A stretch of DNA of 64,000 nucleotides from Streptomyces lycii (GTDB taxonomy: Bacteria; Actinomycetota; Actinomycetes; Streptomycetales; Streptomycetaceae). Positions 42,777-51,273 of the stretch are shown in pieces. Made by a program: the position numbers and the translations under genes. How positions within the stretch are numbered: the first letter of the stretch is position 1; each line of letters begins with the position of its first letter. The stretch covers positions 42,277 to 106,276 of the forward strand of contig NZ_WHPN01000301.1 in NCBI RefSeq assembly GCF_009735685.1, given 5' to 3'. Below the pieces are notes generated by a model. It had not been told where the DNA came from, ran no database searches, and saw only the letters and a list, made by a program, of their open reading frames with translations.

Positions 42777-43091
42777 ATGCTGACGTCAGTCGAGGCTGAA
42801 CTCATCCGGGTGCTGGCCGACCCGCTCAGGCTGAAGATCGTGACCCTGCTCGCGCACGAGACGCTGTGCACCACGCACCTGGTCGAGGAGACCGGTGCGC
42901 GGCAGACGAACCTCTCCAACCATCTGCGAGTGCTGCGCGAGGCCGGGGTCGTCGACACCGAGCCGTGCGGCCGCTACACCTACTACCGGCTGCGACCCGA
43001 CGTCATCGAGGCGCTGGCCGGCTCCTTCGCCGAGCTGGCCGCCACCGCACGCACCACGATCGCCGCCGACACGAAGAGGGCCTGTCCGTGA
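42777..43091 (+). CDS. arsR: ArsR-family metalloregulator
   Basis: This 104-residue winged-helix repressor has 'LADPLRLKIVTLL' and the recognition region 'ARQTNLSNHLRVLREAGVV'. The classic ELCVCDL arsenite site is replaced by 'ETLCTTHL' (only C31). C64 in 'EPCGRYTYY' and C103 near the end could complete a different arsenic site, as known for some actinobacterial ArsR proteins. No Shine-Dalgarno sequence precedes the ATG, so the message may be leaderless. Its stop overlaps the acr3 start (GTGA). Confidence 0.92.
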   Translation: MLTSVEAELIRVLADPLRLKIVTLLAHETLCTTHLVEETGARQTNLSNHLRVLREAGVVDTEPCGRYTYYRLRPDVIEALAGSFAELAATARTTIAADTKRACP

Positions 43092-44194
43092 CCCCCACCG
43101 CCCCGACCGCGACGAGCGAGAACACCTCGGTCGCCGCCAAGCTCTCCACCCTCGACCGCTTCCTCGCGGTCTGGATCCTGCTCGCGATGGCGGCCGGCCT
43201 GGGCCTGGGACGGCTCGTTCCCGGAATGAACGATGTGCTGGCGGCGGTCGAGATCGGCGGCATCTCGCTGCCCATCGCCCTCGGGCTGCTGGTCATGATG
43301 TATCCGGTGCTGGCGAAGGTCCGTTACGACAGGCTCGACGCGGTCACCGGCGACCGGAAGCTCATGGTCTCCTCGCTGGTGGTCAACTGGATCGCCGGAC
43401 CGGCCGTGATGTTCGCCCTCGCCTGGATCTTCCTCCCCGACCTGCCCGAGTACCGCACCGGCCTGATCATCGTCGGCCTGGCCCGCTGCATCGCCATGGT
43501 CGTCATCTGGAACGACCTGGCCTGCGGGGACCGCGAGGCCGCCGCCGTCCTCGTCGCCCTGAACTCCGTCTTCCAGGTCATCGCCTTCGGCCTGCTCGGC
43601 TGGTTCTACCTCGACCTGCTCCCCGGCTGGCTGGGCCTCGGCCGGGGCGAACGCCTGGACATCTCCATGTGGGAGATCGCCCTCAACGTCGTCATCTTCC
43701 TCGGCGTCCCGCTGCTCGCCGGCTTCCTCACCCGGCGCCTGGGCGAGAAGAAGCTGGGCCGCGCGCGGTACGAGCAGGGCTTCCTGCCGAAGATCGGCCC
43801 CTGGGCGCTCTACGGCCTGCTGTTCACCATCGTCATCCTCTTCGCCCTCCAGGGAAAGACGATCACCTCGCAGCCTTGGGACGTGGCCCGCATCGCGCTG
43901 CCGCTGCTGGTCTACTTCGCGCTGATGTGGTTCGGCACCTTCGCCCTCGGCAAGGCCGTCGGCCTCGCCTACGACCGCACCGCGACCCTCGCCTTCACCG
44001 CCGCGGGCAACAACTTCGAGCTGGCCATCGCCGTCGCCATCGCCACCTTCGGTGTCACCAGCGGCCAGGCCCTGTCCGGCGTCGTCGGCCCGCTCATCGA
44101 GGTTCCCGTCCTCATCGCCCTGGTCTACGTCTCGTTGGCCTGGCGCGGGCGGTTCGGCGGCCGGCAGCCGGCGGCGGTCCCGCAGGAGAGCTGA
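43088..44194 (+). CDS. acr3: ACR3-family arsenite efflux permease
   Basis: This 368-residue membrane protein with about ten helices exports arsenite. It carries the conserved cysteine region 'LARCIAMVVIWNDLACGD' and the 'AAGNNFELAIAVAIATFG' signature. GTG at 43088 overlaps the arsR stop, so repressor and pump are made from one transcript. Arsenate reduced by ArsC from the divergent gene is exported here. Confidence 0.95.
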   Translation: MTPTAPTATSENTSVAAKLSTLDRFLAVWILLAMAAGLGLGRLVPGMNDVLAAVEIGGISLPIALGLLVMMYPVLAKVRYDRLDAVTGDRKLMVSSLVVNWIAGPAVMFALAWIFLPDLPEYRTGLIIVGLARCIAMVVIWNDLACGDREAAAVLVALNSVFQVIAFGLLGWFYLDLLPGWLGLGRGERLDISMWEIALNVVIFLGVPLLAGFLTRRLGEKKLGRARYEQGFLPKIGPWALYGLLFTIVILFALQGKTITSQPWDVARIALPLLVYFALMWFGTFALGKAVGLAYDRTATLAFTAAGNNFELAIAVAIATFGVTSGQALSGVVGPLIEVPVLIALVYVSLAWRGRFGGRQPAAVPQES

Positions 44195-44206
44195 CGCCCG
44201 GCAGCG

Positions 44207-44221
44207 GGACGCGGGGCGTCC
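44207..44221 (+). terminator. hairpin after acr3
   Basis: GGACGC-GGG-GCGTCC is a perfect six-base stem 13 bases after the acr3 stop, followed by a second palindrome (GCCGGTCCGGC). There is no T-run, so termination is only likely. Confidence 0.45.
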
Positions 44222-44284
44222 GCCGGTCCGGCGGGGGCCGCCGCGCCAGGTGTGGCCGGCGCCTGCCGGGGAAACCGGTGCCGC

Positions 44285-44590
44285 ATGCCGGTGCGGAAGC
44301 AGTATCGAGTGGCGGCCTCGGGCCAGTGGCGGGACACGGAGGACGGGCGCAGGCTCCCCGCGGGCGAGGTGCACGCGTGGGAGCAGGGCAGGAACGAGAC
44401 CGTGTGCGGCCTGTCGCTCGACAAGTCCCGTCTCGGGCGGTTCGCCCACGTTCCGTGGACGGACGCCCTGCCCGAGTCGGGCGGCGCCGCCGACCGGGTG
44501 CGACGGGTCTGCCCGCGCTGCGCGTCGGCCGCCGGGCGCCGCGGCACGGACGCCCGTCCGCGCTGGCACCGGGAGAACCCCCGGCCGTGA
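44285..44590 (+). CDS. small Cys-containing protein of unknown function
   Basis: The 101-residue protein reads 'QYRVAASGQWRDTEDGRRLP', then 'ETVCGLSLDKSRLGRFAHVPW' and a terminal 'RRVCPRCASAAGRR'. The spacing of one Cys plus a CPRC pair suggests metal binding. I do not recognise a named family. ATG at 44285 is the best start I see, without a strong ribosome site. It lies 90 bases after acr3, beyond the hairpin, so co-transcription is uncertain. Confidence 0.6.
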   Translation: MPVRKQYRVAASGQWRDTEDGRRLPAGEVHAWEQGRNETVCGLSLDKSRLGRFAHVPWTDALPESGGAADRVRRVCPRCASAAGRRGTDARPRWHRENPRP

Positions 44591-44684
44591 CCCGGCGACC
44601 GGCCGCGGGCGGAGCGGCGCCGCGCACCGTCCAGCCGGCCGCCGGCCCCGCGGAGTCCCGGCCCGCGAGTGACCGGTTTCCACC

Positions 44685-44825
44685 GTGAACCCCGATGTCG
44701 TACGACACTGGCACGGGCGCGAGGCGTACGACTTCTCCGGCCTGGTCTTCGACGGCCCCCCGCCCCGACCGCGCCGTTGGCAGGGGCCCCTCCCGGCCGT
44801 ACAGCGCCGCTGGATCGCGGGATTG
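44685..44825 (+). pseudogene. possible truncated pentapeptide-repeat gene
   Basis: A GTG at 44685 opens 'NPDVVRHWHGREAYDFSGLV' and continues 'FDG', which resembles the opening of Streptomyces pentapeptide-repeat proteins. After about 25 residues the sequence becomes Pro/Arg-rich and runs into the antisense 3' end of the next gene. It looks like a 5' remnant, but the match is short and from memory only. Confidence 0.3.
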
Positions 44826-45179
44826 CTAGTAGTACGTCTCGATCCAGCCGTCGTAGACCCAGCCGCACCAGTCGTTCGTGCGGTCGGAGTACTGCACCTT
44901 GATCCACAAGTTGTCGTACTTGTTGGTGTGGAGCCCGTAAATGGCCATCGTGGTGCCGCGGGGGACGGACTTCAGCGTGGCGGACGAGCTGTAGTAGGTC
45001 TCCTTGATGGCGACCGTCTCGTTGAGTGCCCTGGCCCGCAGGTCGAGCGGGTCACCGGGGCACATGCCCTGGACGGTGACGGGCCCCTCGGGGACCGCCA
45101 CGGCGGGTGCCGCCCCCATGGTGCCGACCATGACCGCGGAGGCGGCTGCCACGCCGAACAGCCGATGAAGCTTGCCCAT
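44826..45179 (-). CDS. small secreted SH3-like protein
   Basis: The 117-residue preprotein has a Sec signal peptide ('FGVAAASAVMVGTMGAAPAVA') and a mature domain of about 88 residues rich in Thr/Tyr with 'RGTTMAIYG', 'LWIKVQYSDRTNDWCGWVYD' typical of small bacterial SH3-like domains. Two cysteines may form a disulfide. ATG at 45179 has AGAGG upstream. Such proteins are secreted by Streptomyces in multiple copies, with unknown ligands. No operon partner. Confidence 0.8.
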   Translation of the reverse strand: MGKLHRLFGVAAASAVMVGTMGAAPAVAVPEGPVTVQGMCPGDPLDLRARALNETVAIKETYYSSSATLKSVPRGTTMAIYGLHTNKYDNLWIKVQYSDRTNDWCGWVYDGWIETYY

Positions 45180-45392
45180 CGAGTAACCTCTCATTCCCCT
45201 GGATCGACCGTCCGGCCGCGGCTGCCGTGCCGCGGCCGGACGTCGCGGTGCGTCCTGAAAGGACTTCACCCGCGACCTTCTCCGTCGAGATGCGCCCGGC
45301 CACCATGACGGGCTGCACCGGGGGAAGGAACCTATGACCTCGCAGGGTCACTTCATCGCGTTCCGCGGTTGCGGGTGCGGTCCCGCCGTGTG

Positions 45393-46262
45393 TCACGCCG
45401 GTTCGACGGGCAGCCACAGCTCGCAGGTCGCCGTGCTGAAGTCGTCCGCGCGTTCCAGGACCGTGACGATCGACGGCCCCGGCCGCAGCCGCCACGGGTT
45501 GGACGGGAACCACTCGGTCGCGGTCGCGGCCCAGGTCGTCTGCAGGGCCTGCGGATGCGGTCCGGCGCTGCGGAAGGCCGCCCAGGTGCCGGCCGGTACC
45601 TCGATGGCGTCGAGATCGGCGGGGACCGGCGTGTCCCGGGAGACGGCGACCCCGTGCAGATAGGTCAGTTCGCTGCCCTCCGTGCCGTCGGGGGCGAGGT
45701 CGTCGCAGACTTGCAGCAGACCCCCCGGTTCGGTGTCGCTGAGGGCTTTCAGCCGGCCGTGCTCCTCCTGCGGCAGTGCGGCGATGTGCTGCTGGATGTG
45801 CGGGTTGACCCCCTGGTGGATCAGGGGGACCCGGGCTGCGTGTCCGACCAGCCGGAAGGCGGGGCGTTCGATGAGGCGGGTGTCCATGGGACTGCTCCCT
45901 TCGACGGTCAGGCGGAACCTGAGCTGCGGTTGCGTACGCAGGGGGCCTCCGGCGCGGCGTACGTCACCGGGACCGGCACCGTGCACCGCGCGGAACGCCC
46001 GGCCGAACGCCTCGGTCGAGCCGTATCCGTGCCGGACTGCGATGCTCAGCAGATCCTCCTCGCCCCGTACGACGTCACCGGCGGCGACGGTCATGCGCCG
46101 TCGGCGCACGTACTCCGACAGCGGCATGCCGGCCAGCGAGGAGAACATCCGGCGCAAGTGGTATTCGGTCGTGCCGAGCGCGCCCGCCAAGCCGTGCACG
46201 TCGAGTTCCTCGGTGAGGTGCTCCTCCACGAGATCGACGAGCTGGTTGAGTGCCGAGATCAC
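45393..46262 (-). CDS. AraC-type regulator fused to a GyrI-like effector domain
   Basis: The 289-residue protein has an AraC double helix-turn-helix at residues 1-105 ('LAGALGTTEYHLRRMFSSLAG', 'IAVRHGYGSTEAFGRAFRAVHG') and a C-terminal GyrI-like small-molecule binding domain (about 125-289, 'ERPAFRLVGHAARVPLIHQG'). This is the Rob/SoxS-like multidrug sensor layout. GTG at 46262 is chosen for the excellent AAGGAGG ribosome site. It has no neighbour that would be an obvious target. GGCGGTTCGC is repeated three times in the downstream gap near 46438-46470. Confidence 0.9.
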   Translation of the reverse strand: MISALNQLVDLVEEHLTEELDVHGLAGALGTTEYHLRRMFSSLAGMPLSEYVRRRRMTVAAGDVVRGEEDLLSIAVRHGYGSTEAFGRAFRAVHGAGPGDVRRAGGPLRTQPQLRFRLTVEGSSPMDTRLIERPAFRLVGHAARVPLIHQGVNPHIQQHIAALPQEEHGRLKALSDTEPGGLLQVCDDLAPDGTEGSELTYLHGVAVSRDTPVPADLDAIEVPAGTWAAFRSAGPHPQALQTTWAATATEWFPSNPWRLRPGPSIVTVLERADDFSTATCELWLPVEPA

Positions 46263-46477
46263 GAGGCCTCCTTTCGCCGTCAACCCTGGCAGGGCGCACC
46301 CCGGGCGCACCCGATCACCGCGGACCGGTCCGATCGGATGCCCGGACCGGCGGGAGCCGCCGGCCCGCGGCCGGCGGCTCGAACCGTACGGCCCTGTCCG
46401 CCGGACGCGGGCCGGCCGGTACCGCGGGTGGGTCGCGGCGGTTCGCGGCGGTTCGCGGCGGTTCGCGGCCGGTGACG

Positions 46478-47980
46478 TCAGTGGCTGCCGGTCAGCTGTC
46501 CGGCCAGGCGTTGGTGCATGTCCGCGCTGGACTGGTTGAGGCCGACGATGGTGACCTTCTTGCCGCGCTGGGCGTACTTGGTCTCGATGGCGTCGAGGGC
46601 GGCGACGGTGGAGGCGTCCCAGATGTGGGCGTCGGTGAGGTCGATGACGACGTCGTCGGGGTCGTCCCGGTAGTCGAACTGGTGGACCAGGTCGTTGGAG
46701 GAGGCGAAGAACAGCTCGCCGGTGACCGCGTAGACGACCTGGTTGCCGTCGGGGTCGACGACACCGGAGACATTGACCATGTGCGCGACGCGCTTGGCGA
46801 AGATCACCATCGCGGTGATGCAGCCCACGACGACGCCGATGGCCAGGTTGTGGGTCGCGACGACGCAGGCCACGGTGACCAGCATGACGATCATCTCCCC
46901 GGCCGGCATCCGCCTGACGGTCTTCGGCGCGATGGAGTGCCAGTCGAACGTGGCCACCGACACCATGATCATCACAGCGACCAGAGCCGCCATCGGGATG
47001 TCCGAGACCACCGGCCCGAAGATCACGACCAGCACGATCAGGAACGAGCCCGCCAGGAAGGTGGACAGCCGCGTCCGCGCTCCCGACACCCGCACGTTGA
47101 TCATGGTCTGGCCGATCATCGCGCAGCCGCCCATGCCGCCGAAGAAGCCGGTGACGATATTGGCCACGCCCTGGCCGAGGGACTCACGGGTCTTGCCCGA
47201 GTGCGTGTCGGTGATGTCGTCGACCAGCTTCGCCGTCATCAGCGACTCCATCAGGCCCACCAGCGCGAAGGCGAAGGCGTACGGGGCAATGGTGGCCAGC
47301 GTCTCCAGGGTGAAGGGGACGTCGGGCAGGCCCGGCACCGGCAGCGAGGACGGCAGTTCGCCCTTGTCACCCACCGTCGGCACCGCGATCCCGGCCGCCA
47401 CGGTGATCACGGTCAGGGCGACGATGGACACCAGCGGGGCCGGGACCACCCTGGTGACCTTGGGGAAGAACACCATCAGCGCCAGACCGGCGGCGATGAG
47501 CGGATAGACGGCCCAGGGCACGTCGCGCATCTCCGGAACCTGCGCCATGAAGATGAGAACGGCGAGGGCGTTGACGAAGCCGACCATGACGCTGCGCGGC
47601 ACGAACCGCATCAGCTTGGCCACCCCCAGCGCGCCCAGAATCACCTGGAAGACGCCGCCGAGGATGACGGCGGCGACCAGATACCCCAGCCCGTGCTCAT
47701 GGTTCAGCGGGGCGATGACCAGGGCGATGGCACCGGTCGCGGCGGAGATCATCGCCTTGCGGCCGCCCACGACCGAGATGACCACGGCCATGGTGAACGA
47801 GGCGAAGAGGCCCACGGCCGGGTCGACCCCGGCGATGATCGAGAACGAGATCGCCTCGGGAATCAGCGCCAGGGCGACGACCAGACCGGCCAGCACCTCG
47901 GTACGGAAGACCTTCACAGAGGCGAGCCAGTCGGGCCTGGACATGCGAAGCCCGGGGAGTGCGGACAGCGGAGAGGACAT
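46478..47980 (-). CDS. SulP-family anion transporter
   Basis: The 500-residue membrane protein has about twelve helices ('LAGLVVALALIPEAISFSII', 'GGMGGCAMIGQTMINVRVSG') and a C-terminal STAS domain ('DDVVIDLTDAHIWDASTVAA'). Family members move sulfate, bicarbonate or C4-dicarboxylates; no carbonic anhydrase lies next to it. ATG at 47980 is the best start, without a strong ribosome site. It is divergent from a MerR regulator, which may control it. Confidence 0.92.
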   Translation of the reverse strand: MSSPLSALPGLRMSRPDWLASVKVFRTEVLAGLVVALALIPEAISFSIIAGVDPAVGLFASFTMAVVISVVGGRKAMISAATGAIALVIAPLNHEHGLGYLVAAVILGGVFQVILGALGVAKLMRFVPRSVMVGFVNALAVLIFMAQVPEMRDVPWAVYPLIAAGLALMVFFPKVTRVVPAPLVSIVALTVITVAAGIAVPTVGDKGELPSSLPVPGLPDVPFTLETLATIAPYAFAFALVGLMESLMTAKLVDDITDTHSGKTRESLGQGVANIVTGFFGGMGGCAMIGQTMINVRVSGARTRLSTFLAGSFLIVLVVIFGPVVSDIPMAALVAVMIMVSVATFDWHSIAPKTVRRMPAGEMIVMLVTVACVVATHNLAIGVVVGCITAMVIFAKRVAHMVNVSGVVDPDGNQVVYAVTGELFFASSNDLVHQFDYRDDPDDVVIDLTDAHIWDASTVAALDAIETKYAQRGKKVTIVGLNQSSADMHQRLAGQLTGSH

Positions 47981-48242
47981 GCAACCGTTTCTGTTCGGGC
48001 GGACGGCGCCCCCTGGGGGTGTCCGCGACGTTCTGATTCCGCGCACGGAAGAAGCGGAACCCCTCGGCGGCCCGGCCACATCAGCGGGGCCCGGCCGGTC
48101 TGCACGGCAGCCTTCCGCTGCCTGTCGGGCATCATGGCCCGGAAGTCTTCGGATGCCACCGGGGCCCCGCGGGGCCCGCGTCATGGCGGTTCACCGGTGC
48201 GCGGCAGCACACGGCCGCAGCGGTCAACACGGAGAAATACTA

Positions 48243-48256
48243 CCCTGACGTAAGGG
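48243..48256. promoter_or_regulatory. palindrome in the sulP/merR divergent gap
   Basis: CCCTGACGTAAGGG is palindromic at 12 of 14 positions. A related GCCTTACGG lies near 48333. Both sit in the 404-base gap (47981-48384) upstream of the MerR gene and are candidate MerR sites. The rest of the gap is AT-richer near 48240-48350. Confidence 0.45.
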
Positions 48257-48384
48257 CAGAGTGCGACGTGCGGCATACGAAGTGCAGGCGAACACCCGCC
48301 AAGATCCTGTGATTCATCTCACGTAGGCTGCATTGCCTTACGGTTTCAAGAACTGCGGGAAACGACGAAGGGGACCATGGGGAG

Positions 48385-48804
48385 ATGACGGATCAGCGGC
48401 GGATGCAGATCGGCGAGGTGGCCGAGCGGACCGGATTGTCGCTGCGCACGATCCGCCACTACGAGGAAGTGGGACTGGTCATCCCCTCGGCCCGCAGCAA
48501 GGGCGGCTTCCGGCTCTACACGGAGACCGACGTCGAGCGCCTGATGGTGATCCGGCGGATGAAGCCGCTGGACTTCTCGCTGGAGGAGATGCGGGATCTG
48601 CTGGACATCACCGACCGGCTGGCCGGCACCGGCGAGCAGCCCGCCGACGAGGAACGCGAGCGCCTGCGCGAACGGCTGGACTCCTACCGCGAGGTGGCCG
48701 ACGCCCGCTGCGAAACCCTGCGGGCCCGGCTGGAGATGGCCGAGGACTTCGCCGCCACACTGCGCCGCCACCTGCCGGCGGACACCCGGCCGCGCCGCCA
48801 CTGA
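48385..48804 (+). CDS. MerR-family regulator
   Basis: The 139-residue protein begins with a MerR helix-turn-helix ('MQIGEVAERTGLSLRTIRHY', 'YEEVGLV') and wing, followed by a coiled-coil dimerisation helix ('EERERLRERLDSYREVADAR'). No C-terminal effector cysteines are present, so it does not look like a metal sensor. ATG at 48385 is preceded by GGGGAG unusually close. Divergence from the SulP gene suggests local control. Confidence 0.9.
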   Translation: MTDQRRMQIGEVAERTGLSLRTIRHYEEVGLVIPSARSKGGFRLYTETDVERLMVIRRMKPLDFSLEEMRDLLDITDRLAGTGEQPADEERERLRERLDSYREVADARCETLRARLEMAEDFAATLRRHLPADTRPRRH

Positions 48805-48830
48805 CGAACGGCCGGGCCGCCGGCGGGCCC

Positions 48831-48890
48831 GGGCGGTGACGGGATCCGGGCGGTGACGTGATGTGGGCGGTGACGGGATCCGGACGGTGA
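48831..48890. repeat. 17-bp tandem repeat
   Basis: GGGCGGTGACGGGATCC starts at 48831, 48848, 48865 and 48882 (last copy partial). It lies in the 416-base gap 48805-49220, where I see no gene. The period is not a multiple of three, as expected for non-coding DNA. Confidence 0.85.
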
Positions 48891-49220
48891 CGGCCCGGCC
48901 GTCGGCCACGGTTCGCAGGGCCCGGCAGACTGCCGGGCCCTCCCCCGCGGCCGGACGAACCACCCGGCGTCCCGGCAGGCACGCCGCCGGACGCCGAGCC
49001 CGCGGGTCGTGCCCGTGACGGGAACCGCCGGGAGCGGCGCGCACACCGCCGGGCTGCCGTCGGCGGCGCCCGGCAGGGGATTCCGCCTGGTGCCGGCCCT
49101 GCCCGGCCGTGTGGCGCGTGTCGACGCCGCGCGAGGCACGGGACCGCGGTGCGCCGCGCGAAGTACGGGACCGCGGTGGGGTGCCCGTCCGCCGCGCGGC
49201 GTCTGATCACGGCCGGCGGC

Positions 49221-49739
49221 TCAGAGGAGGCGCCATTCCTGGTACGGCCGGTCGGCGGCGCACGTCTGCTGGACCACGCCGGCTCCGTCGTAGATGTTCC
49301 CCGCGGTGACTTCGAGGCACTTGCCGCTGTGCCGGGCGACGAGCGTGAAGTAGCCGTTGGGGCGCTGGACGAGGCGCCACTCCTGGTTGGGCGTGGTGTA
49401 GCACCGCCACTGGTGGACGGTCCCCCCGTCGGCGACGCTCGCCTCCGCCACGTCGAGGCACTTGTCGCTGTGATCGGCGCTCACGGTGTAGTAGCCGTCG
49501 CCCACCGAGGTGAAGTTCCAGTTCTGGTTGGCGGTGCTGTAGCACCGCCACTGCTGGACGAAAGCCCCGTCGGCCGTGCTCGCGTTCGCCACGTCGAGGC
49601 ACTTTCCGCTGTGGTGGGTCTGCAGCTTGGTGTTGAACGGGCCGGCGCTCGCCGGAGCGGCCGATCCGGCGGCCAGCATCGCCCCGCTGAGTGCGAGGAC
49701 GGACAGGGCTGCGGTGAATGCTCGTCTGGGCTTCCTCAC
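49221..49739 (-). CDS. secreted ricin B-type lectin
   Basis: The 172-residue preprotein has a signal peptide ending around 'GSAAPASAG' and one RICIN domain of three QxW repeats ('VQQWRCYSTANQNWNF', 'VHQWRCYTTPNQEWRL', 'QQTCAADRPYQEWRL'). These domains bind galactose or xylan-type sugars, often as part of larger enzymes; here the domain stands alone. GTG at 49739 has GGGAGG upstream, and a hairpin with a TTTT loop sits in the leader. Confidence 0.9.
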   Translation of the reverse strand: MRKPRRAFTAALSVLALSGAMLAAGSAAPASAGPFNTKLQTHHSGKCLDVANASTADGAFVQQWRCYSTANQNWNFTSVGDGYYTVSADHSDKCLDVAEASVADGGTVHQWRCYTTPNQEWRLVQRPNGYFTLVARHSGKCLEVTAGNIYDGAGVVQQTCAADRPYQEWRLL

Positions 49740-49758
49740 GGTGACCTCCCTTGTCGAG

Positions 49759-49774
49759 CCGCCCTTTTGGGCGG
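49759..49774 (-). promoter_or_regulatory. hairpin in the lectin leader
   Basis: CCGCCC-TTTT-GGGCGG is a perfect six-base stem, ending about nine bases before the GGGAGG site of the lectin gene. A second inverted repeat, TGGCA-N6-TGCCA, is at 49833-49848 near the AT-rich probable promoter. Beyond these, the 429-base gap 49740-50168 shows nothing. Confidence 0.5.
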
Positions 49775-50168
49775 ACTGAACGGTCACCGTTGTACTGCGG
49801 ATAATTCGACGCGTGCACAGCACATGAATGATTGGCATTGTGTTGCCATAGCACTACCGGGCGAATGTGCGAACACCGTACCCGGCATTACGGCGCACTC
49901 GGCGAACCCGCAGGTCGCCCGCGCCGTAGCAGAGGAACAAAAAACATCGGTTGCGCAAGATGACCATGAGGGGGACAGCCTCTTCTGAGCATCGTGGTGC
50001 GTCGATCCGCGCCCCGGAATCCGCGTTCGCCCGGCTGCCCCCTTTCCGGAATCAGAAATCGAAAAGGCACCTCCCTGTCCGCCGCGTCCGCGGCACGGCA
50101 GTCAAGTTCGTGTCGCGTTCGACCGCCGGGCCGGGCCGGAGCGGTACCGGCCGGGCGGTCAGCGGGAT

Positions 50169-50876
50169 TCACACCGTGGTCTGCGGCTGGGCCGCACCGA
50201 GGTAGTGCACGGCCGTCCGGCCGGCTTGCCCGGTGAGCAGTTCCCGCAGCTCGTCGGCGGCGGTTTCGAGGATCCGGCCGTCGCGGGCGGCGTGGAGGGT
50301 TTCGAGGACGAAGGCGACGCGGGCGGAGTCCTCGGTGACCCGGGTGCGGTGGGCGTCGCGGTGGTTCCAGTGGCGGGTGAGGACACCGCTGGTGTCGGCG
50401 TAGACGACCTCGCCGGGCTTGGGGTTCTCGATGGTGCCGGGCTCGCCGAGCGGGGTGAACTCCTCGGTGCCGTCGGCGTGGCGGATGTCGATGTCGCCGG
50501 TCACATGGTCCAGGTCGAAGGCACCGGCGGGCAGACCGTGGCGGACGGAGACGGCGTTGTAGGTGTCGACGGCCGGATTGATCCGCGGCAGGCTGCCCTT
50601 CTTGGCGAGGCGGCGCCCGAGCGCGTCGACGCTGGGGCGGACGCGGCGGGGGTTGGTGCCGAAGGAACGGTAGGCGGTGTGCCAGGCCTCGACGCGCGGG
50701 TCGCGCTCGTCGGCGGGCTGCCACACGCCGTCGGCGAACTGCCGCTCCAGCGACTCCAGGGCGGCAGCGGTGTCCGGCCACGGCTCGTGGCCACGCAGTC
50801 CGGTGGCGGTGACCACGGCGATGAGGGTGTCGGGGAAGGCGTCCGCGACGGCGGGAGCGAGCCGGAAGGCGGTCAT
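50169..50876 (-). CDS. B3/B4-domain protein
   Basis: The 235-residue protein is a free-standing B3/B4 domain as found in the editing module of phenylalanyl-tRNA synthetase beta ('YRSFGTNPRRVRPSVDALGR', 'NPAVDTYNAVSVRHGLPAGA', 'TGDIDIRHADGTEEF', 'TRVTEDSARVAFVLETL'). A trans-editing or amino-acid-derivative hydrolysis role is possible but unproven. ATG at 50876 lacks a good ribosome site. It is divergent from an XRE-cupin regulator. Confidence 0.85.
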   Translation of the reverse strand: MTAFRLAPAVADAFPDTLIAVVTATGLRGHEPWPDTAAALESLERQFADGVWQPADERDPRVEAWHTAYRSFGTNPRRVRPSVDALGRRLAKKGSLPRINPAVDTYNAVSVRHGLPAGAFDLDHVTGDIDIRHADGTEEFTPLGEPGTIENPKPGEVVYADTSGVLTRHWNHRDAHRTRVTEDSARVAFVLETLHAARDGRILETAADELRELLTGQAGRTAVHYLGAAQPQTTV

Positions 50877-51180
50877 GGGAGAGGATTTCCGTTTCTGCCT
50901 GCGTACGGGGTGTGGTTCAGGGCTTCCGGGGCCGACGCGGTCCGGCCGCCGGCGCTGTTGCCGCAACCCCGGAGACGGGGCGGGGCCCGCGGTCATCGCG
51001 GTCCGCGGCACCCGGGCCTTCGTCACGGCCCGCGGCATTCCGGTCTTTCGGGCGCCGAGACGACCGGGACGACCGAAGAGGCCGAGGTGGTCGAGGAGGC
51101 CGGCGCACCCGCGAGCGAGGCCGCCGCCCGGGCCGGCAGCGGAACAATCACCGTTCGCACATCCCGTACGATGTCAATGG

Positions 51181-51232
51181 AACGACCAAACCGTACAGCG
51201 AACCGACCAAGCCCTGTCAACCAAACGACCGG
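51181..51232. promoter_or_regulatory. CGACCAA direct repeats upstream of the XRE gene
   Basis: CGACCAA occurs at 51183-51189 and 51204-51210, exactly 21 bases (two turns) apart, with CCAAACGACC at 51221-51230. TACGAT at 51167-51172 is a possible -10. They lie in the 397-base gap between the B3/B4 and XRE genes and are candidate XRE sites. Confidence 0.45.
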
Positions 51233-51273
51233 GCGGTACATCGGAGTGGTCCAGCCGCGAGGAGGGTGATCGG

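Noticed and set aside
44685-45308. 207-codon plus-strand gene
   Set aside because: Only the first 25 or so residues look meaningful; the rest is antisense to the SH3-like gene. Kept only as a possible remnant.
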